In this document: piece after piece, positions 9,041 through 15,024 of the stretch | Layout of the letters: the number at the start of each line of letters is the position of its first letter | Numbering within the stretch: position 1 is the first letter of the stretch | From: Actinomycetes bacterium | GTDB lineage: Bacteria > Actinomycetota > Acidimicrobiia > UBA5794 | NCBI GenBank assembly: GCA_030598305.1 | Contig: JAUVQC010000006.1 | Coordinates: 1-15,024, forward strand | Reading direction: 5' to 3' | Length of the DNA: 15,024 nt | Made by a program: the position numbers and the translations under genes | The notes under the pieces: model-generated | What the model was told of the DNA's origin: nothing | The model's input: only the letters and a program-made list of their open reading frames with translations | Database searches by the model: none

Positions 9041-9637
9041 ATGACCTGGAAGATGACAGGCACCTACTTCGAATCCTGCAACTGTGAAACCGCATGTCCC
9101 TGCGTGTTCCTCAGCCCGCCGACCGAGGACGATTGCACAGTCCTCGTTGGTTGGCACATCGACGAAGGGAACCTCGACGGGGTTGCTCTCGACGGACTCA
9201 ACGTGGCCATGGCGGCGCACGTCGACGGAAACATGATCAGCAATCCCTGGACCGTGGCCCTGTACCTCGACGACAGGGCGACAGAAGATCAGATGGGCGC
9301 CCTTGGCCAGATCTTCAGTGGCCAGCTCGGCGGAGTTCCTGCTGCCCTGGGCGAGCACATCGGTACCGTCCTCGGCGCAGGTCCCGCTCCGATCACATTC
9401 GAGATCGAGGGAACGGACCGCTCGATGTCCATCGGCGACGTCGCGTCGGTCAAGGTGATGGCGATGGCCGGTCAGGGCGGTGGTCCCGTCGAGATCACAG
9501 GACACCCACTCGCCATCGCTCCCGGCAACAGTGCCCTTGTCGGGCATTCAGATCATTTGCGCTACAACGATTACGGCATGACATGGGAGCTCGCAGGAAA
9601 GAACGCTTTCACTGCCCCATTCCAATACGAGGGCTGA
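9041..9637 (+). CDS. DUF1326 domain protein with CxCxxxCPC motif
   Basis: Protein of 198 residues that matches the DUF1326 family (COG5588) by its N-terminal pattern: SCNCETACPC at residues 12-21 (C13, C15, C19, C21), followed by C32. No signal peptide or membrane segment is seen. The family has no established biochemical function; the clustered cysteines suggest metal or redox chemistry, which is inference. The ATG at 9041 was chosen because the Cys motif then sits at its usual place close to the N-terminus, with a GGAAGG some 9 bases upstream; an in-frame ATG at 8957 lies within the promoter. The DUF2182 gene follows after six bases, a pairing known from other genomes. Expression is probably controlled by the palindrome just upstream. 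Confidence 0.85.
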   Translation: MTWKMTGTYFESCNCETACPCVFLSPPTEDDCTVLVGWHIDEGNLDGVALDGLNVAMAAHVDGNMISNPWTVALYLDDRATEDQMGALGQIFSGQLGGVPAALGEHIGTVLGAGPAPITFEIEGTDRSMSIGDVASVKVMAMAGQGGGPVEITGHPLAIAPGNSALVGHSDHLRYNDYGMTWELAGKNAFTAPFQYEG

Positions 9638-9643
9638 GTTCCG

Positions 9644-10405
9644 ATGCTGACGGTTCGTCGATCTGAACGAGCCGATCGGGCGACTCTCGTCGGGATCCTG
9701 ACGGGAGTCGCAGCGATCGCTTGGATGTACCTGTTCGTGCTCGCCAGCGCTATGGACACCATGGGCTCTGCGTTCGCGATGCCCATGTCCTCGCGGTGGA
9801 GCACGAGGGATTGGATCTTCATGTCCATTATGTGGGCCGTAATGATGACGGGAATGATGCTTCCATCGGCGAGTCCGATGATTGCGTCGTATCGAGAATT
9901 CACCACAAGGGGCGGCCTCAGGGGGTCGACAGGTGTGTTTGCCTCGGGATACCTTGTTGCGTGGTCGACGTTCGCCGTAGCTGCCACGGCGCTTCAGTGG
10001 ACACTCCACAACATGGCTCTCGTCACTCCCATGGGAGTCGCGGCATCCCCTGTGGTCGGTGGAGCAATTCTGGTCGTGGCTGGGGGATTCCAGTTCACAC
10101 GAATGAAGAGCGCATGTCTCGGTCAATGCAGGACACCGACGGGCTTCCTCATGACGCAATGGCGCGAAGGGCGATCGGGTGCTCTCATCATGGGCATGAA
10201 ACACGGCACGTACTGCGTGGGGTGTTGCTGGGGGTTGATGGTTCTCCTCTTCGTGCTCGGCGTCATGAACCTGCTCTGGGTTGCCTTCCTCGCCGTTGTA
10301 GTCCTGCTCGAGAAAGTGGCTCCTCGTCCCGAGATCGTTACCAAGACATTGGGCGTGGCGCTGATCGTGTGGGGCTCGGCTCTGATTGTGAGCGTGATGT
10401 GGTAG
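9644..10405 (+). CDS. DUF2182 predicted metal-binding integral membrane protein
   Basis: Protein of 253 residues with about six or seven hydrophobic segments (about residues 16-36, 58-76, 96-116, 134-150, 192-221 probably as two, and 233-252). It fits the DUF2182 family (COG5486, predicted metal-binding membrane protein). Visible motifs are the Met-rich WAVMMTGMMLPSASPM at 64-79, KSACLGQCRTP at 155-165, and MKHGTYCVGCCWGLM at 185-199 with H187, C191, C194 and C195. These Met, Cys and His residues within or near membrane segments suggest handling of a soft metal, but no substrate is proven for the family. It starts six bases after the DUF1326 stop, so the two are cotranscribed and probably work together. 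Confidence 0.85.
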   Translation: MLTVRRSERADRATLVGILTGVAAIAWMYLFVLASAMDTMGSAFAMPMSSRWSTRDWIFMSIMWAVMMTGMMLPSASPMIASYREFTTRGGLRGSTGVFASGYLVAWSTFAVAATALQWTLHNMALVTPMGVAASPVVGGAILVVAGGFQFTRMKSACLGQCRTPTGFLMTQWREGRSGALIMGMKHGTYCVGCCWGLMVLLFVLGVMNLLWVAFLAVVVLLEKVAPRPEIVTKTLGVALIVWGSALIVSVMW

Positions 10406-10428
10406 CGAAGGTCGTGGTGGGACTACGC

Positions 10429-10444
10429 TCGGTCATATGACCGA
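10429..10444. promoter_or_regulatory. 16-bp palindromic operator candidate over the tetR start codon
   Basis: TCGGTCATATGACCGA is a perfect palindrome with the same half-sites as the one at 9004-9019 and a different four-base core. The ATG of the regulator gene (10437-10439) lies in its core. A TACGCT that ends at 10429 could be the -10 of a leaderless tetR transcript, which this site would occlude. Autorepression is the natural reading. Confidence 0.65.
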
Positions 10445-11066
10445 ACGATTCTCGAGAGCTGCAAATGGGATGACAACCGAGCGAAGCAACGACACATCAC
10501 TTGAGATTCTCAACGCCACTGCACGCGTGCTTGCATCGGAAGGATTCGCTCGCCTATCCACACGGCTCGTCGCTGAAGAGGCCGGTGTACCCCTCAGCCA
10601 GATCCACTACCACTTCGGTTCGAAACTGAATCTCATGCTCGCAACACTCGAACACCAGAACCGCAAACTCCTTGACCGCCAGGAGACGATGTTCGGTTCC
10701 GAAACACCTCTGTCACAACGATGGGAACAAGCATGCGATTTCTTGGACCAGGACCTTCGGTCCGGATACGTGCGGATGCTCCATGAGATGATCGCTGCCG
10801 GTTGGAGTGATCCTGCAATCGGTGATGCGGTGAGAGCCCAGCTCGACGGTTGGCATGGGCTTCTCGCACGCGTGGCAACTGACGCAGCAGCCGAGTCCGA
10901 GATCTTGGGAGGCTTCACTCCTGATGAGATCAGTGCCTTGGTCGGCTCAATGTTCCACGGCGCCGAGCAATACATCCTCCTCGGATACACCGAAAGCGAG
11001 CTCCCGACTCGATCAGCACTCCGAAAGATCGGCACACTGTTGGCGCTTCTCGAAGAGAGCGCGTAG
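10437..11066 (+). CDS. TetR/AcrR-family transcriptional regulator
   Basis: DNA-binding regulator of 209 residues. The N-terminal TetR helix-turn-helix is at about residues 20-66, with ILNATARVLASEGFARLSTR followed by VAEEAGVPLSQIHYHFGSK. The remainder is a helical ligand and dimer domain with no recognisable ligand signature. The ATG at 10437 sits inside a palindrome and has no Shine-Dalgarno, consistent with a leaderless message; an in-frame ATG at 10470 is an alternative that would leave the palindrome wholly upstream. It is 31 bases downstream of the DUF2182 stop in the same direction. Matching palindromes at its own start and at the DUF1326 promoter point to it as the local repressor of the cassette. 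The inducer is unknown, perhaps a metal or organic ligand. Confidence 0.92.
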   Translation: MTERFSRAANGMTTERSNDTSLEILNATARVLASEGFARLSTRLVAEEAGVPLSQIHYHFGSKLNLMLATLEHQNRKLLDRQETMFGSETPLSQRWEQACDFLDQDLRSGYVRMLHEMIAAGWSDPAIGDAVRAQLDGWHGLLARVATDAAAESEILGGFTPDEISALVGSMFHGAEQYILLGYTESELPTRSALRKIGTLLALLEESA

Positions 11067-11090
11067 GTCCTCGGACCGTCGAGAACCTAC
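11063..11090 (+). terminator. Hairpin overlapping the tetR stop codon
   Basis: Arms 11063-11073 and 11080-11090 (GTAGGTCCTCG and CGAGAACCTAC) pair over 11 positions with one mismatch and a six-base loop. TTCCTTCC follows. The left arm includes the tetR stop codon. It is probably the end of the cassette transcript, although the T-tract is poor. Confidence 0.5.
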
Positions 11091-11433
11091 TTCCTTCCGG
11101 CCGGATTCAGCCGCGCGATCTCGACGCGTTCGACCGAAGAAGAAAGCAAGGAGTGTTGGAGGAGGATGGTGGTCTCTTTCGAGGTCGAGTAAACAGCGGG
11201 CCAGGATGCTATTTACCCTATGTCACTCCGGAGGGCCGGGGTAGGGGCCGGCCTGCGTGGCCCGAAGTGCCGGAACCACCCGTTAGGCGGTGGTGGATCG
11301 CCTCTCTTATCCTGCCTCCAACATTCCCCTTGCTTATGGCCTCATGGTCGTCGCGCGGTTTCGCGATGTCAACCGAAATCTGGGAAAATCGCCCATATCG
11401 CGCAGGTAATGGTACGCAACACACCAGAGCGCG
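11091..11433. other. Intergenic stretch between the converging tetR and rplA genes, no gene seen
   Basis: About 340 bases with no supported gene. Short open frames here have no family-like sequence and no convincing start signals. The stretch has GC-rich inverted segments, for example ACCACC/GGTGGT at about 11276-11295 and GGCC-rich repeats around 11234-11262. A lone minus-strand TTGACA at 11367-11372 has no -10 at a suitable distance. It separates the foreign-looking cassette from the end of the rplKA operon. Confidence 0.6.
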
Positions 11434-11465
11434 AAAAAACGGTCTACGGGTTCAACCGTAGACCG
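11434..11465 (-). terminator. Intrinsic terminator of the secE-nusG-rplKA operon
   Basis: On the minus strand the arms CGGTCTACGG (11456-11465) and CCGTAGACCG (11440-11449) pair perfectly over 10 bp with a six-base loop, followed by TTTTTT (11434-11439). It lies 23 bases after the rplA stop. This is a canonical Rho-independent terminator and shows that rplJL must have its own promoter. Confidence 0.93.
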
Positions 11466-11488
11466 CTTCTTCCTGGATATTCGAAACG

Positions 11489-12202
11489 CTATGAGCGCTC
11501 TTTGAGCGCTGTCTCAACCGACGACATGTCGATTTTCACGCCGGGACCCATCGTCGATGAGAGCGACACCTTGTGGACGAATGTGCCCTTCGTCGATGCC
11601 GGCCGCGACCTGATGATCTCGTCAGAAATCGACAGCAGGTTCTCGTACAACTTGTCAGCCTCAAAGGACACACGTCCGATCGGAACGTGGACATTGCCGT
11701 AACGATCATTTCGGTATTCGACACGTCCTGCCTTGAAGGCCTCAACCGTCGCGCCTACATCCTTCGTGACGGTGCCCGTCTTCGGGTTGGGCATGAGACC
11801 ACGAGGTCCGAGAACCTGTCCGAGCTTCCCAACCACCGGCATCATGTCCGGGGTCGCGATGGTGATGTCCCAGTCGAGAGGGATGTCGCCACTCGAGATC
11901 TTGTCTGCAAGATCCTTGCCACCGACGACGTCGGCGCCAGCGTCCTCTGCCTCTTGGGCCTGCTCGTTGGCGAAGACAACCACCTTGACATCCTTGCCCG
12001 TGCCATTCGGCAATGAAACGGTGCCACGCACGATCTGGTCTGCCTGGCGAGCGTCTATCCCCAACTGGAACGCGATGTCGACGGACTCGTCGAACTTGGC
12101 GGCCGAGAGGGTCTTGACCAGATCAACTGCATCAGACGCCGGGTAGGCGGCCTCGGCGTCGTACCTGCGCTCCTGATCAGCGCGATTCTTTGAGATACCC
12201 AT
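11489..12202 (-). CDS. rplA: 50S ribosomal protein L1
   Basis: L1 binds 23S rRNA at the mobile stalk next to the E site and, in many bacteria, represses its own operon. The protein is 237 residues, normal length. The signature GKLGQVLGPRGLMPNPKTGT lies at residues 125-144, followed by KDVGATVEAFKAGRVEYRND and the conserved C-terminal domain I return segment ending in MGPGVKIDMSSV. The ATG at 12200-12202 has AAAGGA about nine bases upstream. It follows rplK after a structured 114-base spacer and ends 23 bases before the operon terminator. Confidence 0.98.
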   Translation of the reverse strand: MGISKNRADQERRYDAEAAYPASDAVDLVKTLSAAKFDESVDIAFQLGIDARQADQIVRGTVSLPNGTGKDVKVVVFANEQAQEAEDAGADVVGGKDLADKISSGDIPLDWDITIATPDMMPVVGKLGQVLGPRGLMPNPKTGTVTKDVGATVEAFKAGRVEYRNDRYGNVHVPIGRVSFEADKLYENLLSISDEIIRSRPASTKGTFVHKVSLSSTMGPGVKIDMSSVETALKERS

Positions 12203-12316
12203 TGGGTGTTTCCTTTCGTGGTGTAACGGGCTTGCACCCTTCCACTTCGTATGTCATCCGTTCTTGTAAAACTCAGCACCTCTGTCGTGGTTTCAGTTAC
12301 GCAAGAACCAAAGGTG
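12203..12316 (-). other. Structured rplK-rplA spacer
   Basis: The 114-base spacer contains a 7-bp perfect inverted repeat, GTTCTTG/CAAGAAC (12302-12308 and 12260-12266 on the minus strand), extended by TAA/TTA past a small bulge. Close to the rplA ribosome binding site is a second hairpin, GGTG...CACC. It could be a site for L1 feedback control or an RNA processing element; no known motif was recognised. Confidence 0.4.
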
Positions 12317-12745
12317 TTAGGCGACGACGTCGAGTCCCATCGAACGGGCGGTGCCCTCGATGATCAACATGGCGTTGTCGATGTCGTTTGCGTTGAGGTC
12401 AGGCATCTTGGTCTCTGCGATCTCACGGACCTGAGACTTCGTGACGGTACCGACCTTCTCCTTGTTTGGGACGGGAGAGCCCTTCTCGATCTTCGCAGCC
12501 TGGCGCAGCAGTACTGCTGCGGGCGGCGTCTTGGTGATAAAGGTGAACGAGCGATCCTCATAGATCGAGATCTCGACTGGAATGATCGTCCCGGCCTGCG
12601 CCTGTGTGGCGGCGTTGTAGGCCTGGACGAATTCCATGATGTTCACGCCATGCTGACCAAGTGCGGGACCAACCGGCGGGGCAGGGCTTGCCTGTCCCGC
12701 AGGGATCTGCAATTTGAGCATGGTCATCAGTTTCTTGCGACCCAT
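12317..12745 (-). CDS. rplK: 50S ribosomal protein L11
   Basis: L11 forms the base of the GTPase-associated centre on 23S rRNA. The protein is 142 residues, normal length. The N-terminal domain has the typical [20 protein letters not shown] at residues 10-29 followed by [18 protein letters not shown]. The rRNA-binding C-terminal domain, from about residue 72, includes [19 protein letters not shown]. The ATG at 12743-12745 is preceded by AAGGA about nine bases upstream. It starts 32 bases after the nusG stop, too close for much beyond a ribosome binding site, so it is read from the secE-nusG transcript. Confidence 0.98.
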   Translation of the reverse strand: MGRKKLMTMLKLQIPAGQASPAPPVGPALGQHGVNIMEFVQAYNAATQAQAGTIIPVEISIYEDRSFTFITKTPPAAVLLRQAAKIEKGSPVPNKEKVGTVTKSQVREIAETKMPDLNANDIDNAMLIIEGTARSMGLDVVA

Positions 12746-12777
12746 GTTTCAGATTCCTTGCCTATCAGAAGTTGATG

Positions 12778-13410
12778 TCAGTATTTGATGATCTGGTCGA
12801 AGTTGAGCTCCACAGGAGTCTCACGACCGAAGATGTCGACAAGGACGCGTACCTTTGACTGGTCCACGTTGATGTCCTCGATAACACCGTTGAAATCTGC
12901 GAAGGGCCCTTCGACCACGCGGACGGTCTCGCTGACCTCCCACGCAGGCTTGAAGGTTGGTTTCTCCTTCTTGGCGCCTTCCTCTTTCTCAACGCCGAGG
13001 ATCCTCTCGACCTCACGCCGTGACAACGGACTGGGCTTGGTGCCCGATCCGACGAAGCCTGTCACATTCGGCGTGTTGCGAACGGCATACCAGGAGTCGT
13101 CGTCCATATACATGCGTACGAGCACGTAGCCAGGGAACTTCTTCCGAGCAACGGTGACCTTCTTGCCGTTCTTGTACTCGACGACGTCCTCCATCGGGAT
13201 TTCGACATCGAAAATCTTGTCCTCGAGATGCATCGACCTGACGCGGTTCTCGAGGTTCGCCTGAACCTTCTTCTCGTACCCGGAGTACGAGTGGATCACG
13301 TACCAGCCGCCCGGGAGATCATATGGGCTGGCAGGGCGCTCATCGATGACGGCTTCTGCCTCATCGACCGCGGTCTCCTCTGACACGACTTCTTCGACTG
13401 CTTCAGGCAT
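12778..13410 (-). CDS. nusG: Transcription termination/antitermination protein NusG
   Basis: NusG binds RNA polymerase and couples it to ribosomes or Rho. The protein is 210 residues. Residues 1-34 are an acidic, probably disordered N-terminal extension, as is common in actinobacteria. The NGN domain starts at GGWYVIHSYSGYEKKV (34-49) and includes RKKFPGYVLVRMYMDDDSWYAVR at about 89-111. The KOW domain begins near ETVRVVEGPFADFNGVIEDI (161-180) and runs to the end. Its ATG shares one base with the secE stop (TGATG), and no independent Shine-Dalgarno is seen, so translation depends on secE. Confidence 0.98.
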   Translation of the reverse strand: MPEAVEEVVSEETAVDEAEAVIDERPASPYDLPGGWYVIHSYSGYEKKVQANLENRVRSMHLEDKIFDVEIPMEDVVEYKNGKKVTVARKKFPGYVLVRMYMDDDSWYAVRNTPNVTGFVGSGTKPSPLSRREVERILGVEKEEGAKKEKPTFKPAWEVSETVRVVEGPFADFNGVIEDINVDQSKVRVLVDIFGRETPVELNFDQIIKY

Positions 13411-13715
13411 CAGGTGATCGCATTCAGAACGTTGACAACAAGTTTGTTGAATGCCCAGTCGAGGCCAAAGACGACGAGCGTCAGGGCGGTTGTCATACCG
13501 AACACGACGATGGTGTACGTCATGAGTTCCTCGCGGGACGGCCAGGCAACCTTCTTGAGCTCCTGGCGTACTTCGCGGAAGTACTTCTGGATCTTCTGGA
13601 AGAAGCTGAGGTCCTGGTCCTTCTTCGACTTCTTCTGTGGGCGCGAAGCATCGCCGCGTTTCTTCTTCGCGCGTTCTTCTTCCTTCGCCTGAAGGCGTCG
13701 CATCTCACGGTTCAA
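13410..13715 (-). CDS. secE: Preprotein translocase subunit SecE
   Basis: Essential single-span subunit of the SecYEG channel, 101 residues. A charged, Lys-rich N-terminal part (1-40) is followed by the amphipathic helix and signature FREVRQELKKVAWPSREEL (46-64), then one membrane segment at about 66-88. The start is a TTG at 13713-13715, chosen because GAGGAG lies seven bases upstream; the in-frame ATG at codon 5 is less well placed. It follows tRNA-Trp by 36 bases and overlaps nusG by one base. The tRNA-Trp, secE, nusG, rplK, rplA order is known from actinobacteria. Confidence 0.96.
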   Translation of the reverse strand: MNREMRRLQAKEEERAKKKRGDASRPQKKSKKDQDLSFFQKIQKYFREVRQELKKVAWPSREELMTYTIVVFGMTTALTLVVFGLDWAFNKLVVNVLNAIT

Positions 13716-13751
13716 CTACGTTCTCCTCGGTAGTTCGCCTCGGAAATATTG

Positions 13752-13825
13752 CAGGGGTGGCGGGACTCGAACCCACAACATCCGGTTTTGGAGACCGGCG
13801 CTCTGCCAATTGGAGCTACACCCCT
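13752..13825 (-). tRNA. trpT: tRNA-Trp, anticodon CCA
   Basis: On the minus strand the acceptor arm AGGGGTG (13819-13825) pairs with CACCCCT (13753-13759), with G as discriminator base. The D stem is GCTC/GAGC. The anticodon stem CCGGT/ACCGG encloses loop CTCCAAA with anticodon CCA. The T arm has GGTTCGAGTCC. The 3' CCA is not encoded (GCAA follows). It sits between a good promoter and secE and is probably cut out of the secE-nusG transcript. Confidence 0.96.
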
Positions 13826-13853
13826 CCGGACCGGGTTCACGTTCCGGCTGGGG

Positions 13854-13883
13854 AGTATATGTATCCCTCAAGTGAAGTGTAAA
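13854..13883 (-). promoter_or_regulatory. Promoter of tRNA-Trp-secE-nusG-rplKA
   Basis: Minus-strand TTTACA (13878-13883), an 18-base spacer and TATACT (13854-13859), each one mismatch from the sigma-70 consensus. The predicted start near 13847 is about 22 bases before the tRNA 5' end. No other promoter-like gap lies between here and rplA. Confidence 0.75.
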
Positions 13884-13941
13884 CCAGAAAACAGAACTCC
13901 GAAGTCGTAATTCAGAACACTTCATTCTCAGACGACGGAAC

Positions 13942-14280
13942 TCAGGCAGCTCGTTGCCGGTAGAGCCGGTAGAGCACGGCAGTTCCTGCAGCCGCGGTGG
14001 CCACAACGGCGGCGGCAACAGGCACACGCGGATCTCTCCTCGGCTCACCCGGGTCCACAGCAACGAGACCGAGGTCGCTCGCGACGGCCGCCACGAAGCC
14101 TTGCGGCGCTCGGTATCGGGTGGGGTCGAGGGAGCCAAGCTCGCGGTACATGGATCGATACCGAACCAGCTCTCCCCTGCACGGCACACACGTCTCTACG
14201 TGGGCGGCAAGCGGACCGGTGATCGCTGCTTCTCCAACGGTTGGCAGCGCGACCTGGACGGCGGAACACATCACGCTCAT
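13942..14280 (-). CDS. Membrane anti-sigma factor, zinc-finger (ZAS/HC2) type
   Basis: Protein of 112 residues that most likely holds the ECF sigma factor encoded just upstream. The N-terminal zinc-type motif is H27-x3-C31-x2-C34 (HVETCVPCRGEL), with C5 as the possible fourth ligand. This is the anti-sigma domain pattern. After a Pro- and Arg-containing linker there is one predicted membrane span at about 87-105, then a short positive tail, so the sigma-binding domain would face the cytoplasm. Its ATG overlaps the sigma gene stop (ATGA), which favours balanced synthesis of the pair. The trigger for release is not visible; there is no large extracytoplasmic sensor domain. Sequence similarity is limited to the motif, hence moderate confidence. 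Confidence 0.8.
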   Translation of the reverse strand: MSVMCSAVQVALPTVGEAAITGPLAAHVETCVPCRGELVRYRSMYRELGSLDPTRYRAPQGFVAAVASDLGLVAVDPGEPRRDPRVPVAAAVVATAAAGTAVLYRLYRQRAA

Positions 14281-14852
14281 GGTGCACCATCCTGATAGCC
14301 GTCGAGGAGGTACCGCAGTTCCTTGCGTCCCCTGTGGAGGCGCACCTTGGCCGCCGTCACCGAGATGTCGAGATGGTCCGAAATCTCAGAGTGGCTCCAT
14401 CCGTACACGTCCTTGAGCACGACGACTGCCCGGATCGACGACGACAACTGCATCAAGGCTTCTTCGATTCGTGGGGAGGCGGACACGGCTTCGCCCGCTC
14501 GCACAGGGTCAAGGGTGGTTGCGTGGGGTTCGACAGCCATCGACTCGAGCGGGTCAAGTCGAACTCGTTTCTGTTTCGATCGATGGGTCCATGCAGTGTT
14601 GACCGTGATGCGGTGCATCCATGTCGAGAACTTGGCGTCGCCGCGGAACTTCGGCATGGCTCGCCACGCACGGATGAAGGCATCCTGGGAGACGTCCGCC
14701 GCAAGGTCGCGGTCGCGCATGAGCCTGACTGCCAACGTGAACACCTCGTGTTGATGCTGCGCCACGAGCTCTCCGAAGGCTTCGCTGTCGCCCAGCTTCG
14801 CCTTCTCGACAAGATCCTGTGGCTGTATGGATTCGACTCGTTCGCGTTCCAT
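14277..14852 (-). CDS. ECF (extracytoplasmic function) RNA polymerase sigma factor
   Basis: Alternative sigma-70-family factor of 191 residues. Sigma region 2 is at about residues 26-96 (FGELVAQHQHEVFTLAVRL, then DVSQDAFIRAWRAMPKFRG and FSTWMHRITVNTAWTHRSK). Sigma region 4 is at about 130-183 (SSSIRAVVVLKDVYGWSHSE, then ISDHLDISVTAAKVRLHRGR). There is no region 1 or 3, as expected of the ECF class. The ATG at 14850-14852 has a GGAG seven bases upstream that overlaps the stop of the preceding gene, four bases away, so all three genes form one unit. The overlapping anti-sigma gene downstream supports regulation by sequestration. The target regulon cannot be read from this window. Confidence 0.95.
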   Translation of the reverse strand: MERERVESIQPQDLVEKAKLGDSEAFGELVAQHQHEVFTLAVRLMRDRDLAADVSQDAFIRAWRAMPKFRGDAKFSTWMHRITVNTAWTHRSKQKRVRLDPLESMAVEPHATTLDPVRAGEAVSASPRIEEALMQLSSSIRAVVVLKDVYGWSHSEISDHLDISVTAAKVRLHRGRKELRYLLDGYQDGAP

Positions 14853-14856
14853 CCAG

Positions 14857-15024
14857 TTACTCCGTTGGGGGTTTCACGGTAGCGCTGCCGGTGATCAGCT
14901 GCTCGTCGGATCGGAGAAGCTCCAGCTTCACCACGTCGCCTTCGACCGACGTCATGATCGAAGCCTGCTGTGCAGGGAGCAGCGCGGACCGGAACCTGAT
15001 CTTGGCCGACGCGATGTCGCGGCC
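14857..15024 (-). CDS. C-terminal fragment of a probable MaoC-like/hot-dog dehydratase
   Basis: The last 55 codons of a gene that enters from the right edge and stops with TAA at 14857-14859. The end reads like the final strands of a hot-dog fold, with RDIASAKIRFRSALLPAQQA followed by VEGDVVKLELLRSDEQLITG and then SATVKPPTE. In mycobacteria the (R)-3-hydroxyacyl-ACP dehydratase genes (hadABC) lie upstream of tRNA-Trp and secE, which supports the call, but the fragment is too short to be sure. It is followed four bases later by the ECF sigma gene. Confidence 0.45.
   Translation of the reverse strand, partial: GRDIASAKIRFRSALLPAQQASIMTSVEGDVVKLELLRSDEQLITGSATVKPPTE

Noticed and set aside
11367..11372. 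Minus-strand TTGACA as a promoter
   Set aside because: No -10-like hexamer occurs 16-19 bases downstream, and only the rplA terminator region lies opposite.
11153..11461. Possible small protein genes between tetR and rplA on either strand
   Set aside because: The translations show no family resemblance, the start contexts are poor, and the plus-strand frame runs through the rplA terminator hairpin.

Overview
The window is chromosomal DNA from a high-GC bacterium, most likely an actinomycete-type organism (Actinomycetota, possibly an Acidimicrobiia-like lineage; this placement is inference). The grounds are the RpoB/RpoC sequences, TTG and GTG starts behind strong GGAGG-type ribosome binding sites, and a tRNA-Trp directly before secE with a probable hot-dog dehydratase further upstream, an order known from mycobacteria. 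Almost everything is on the minus strand, so the biological order runs from high to low coordinates.

Biological order: the tail of a probable MaoC/hot-dog dehydratase (14857-15024), an ECF sigma factor and an overlapping membrane zinc-type anti-sigma factor (13942-14852), then a promoter, tRNA-Trp, secE, nusG, rplK and rplA (11489-13883), closed by a textbook intrinsic terminator (11434-11465). After an interruption come the rplJ leader with an attenuator, rplJ and rplL (7491-8901), a 20-bp perfect hairpin, a class I methyltransferase (6600-7415), a promoter-bearing gap, rpoB (2962-6327) and the first 974 codons of rpoC (1-2923).

The classical rplKA-rplJL-rpoBC block is interrupted twice. 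Between rplA and rplJ sits an oppositely oriented cassette (9041-11066) encoding a DUF1326 Cys-rich protein, a DUF2182 predicted metal-binding membrane protein and a TetR-family regulator. It has a strong promoter (TTGACA-17-TATCTT) and two perfect 16-bp palindromes of the form TCGGTC-N4-GACCGA, one just downstream of that promoter and one spanning the tetR start codon. This looks like a self-contained, autoregulated metal or redox-related module. Between rplL and rpoB sits the methyltransferase gene.

The most striking coding observation is in RpoC. The N-terminal zinc site (C58, C60, C73, C76) and the catalytic NADFDGDQ motif are intact, but the three visible ligand positions of the second, normally conserved beta-prime zinc site are Val886, Asp965 and Ser972 instead of Cys. 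RplJ also carries a 110-residue, very acidic, partly tandemly repeated C-terminal tail.
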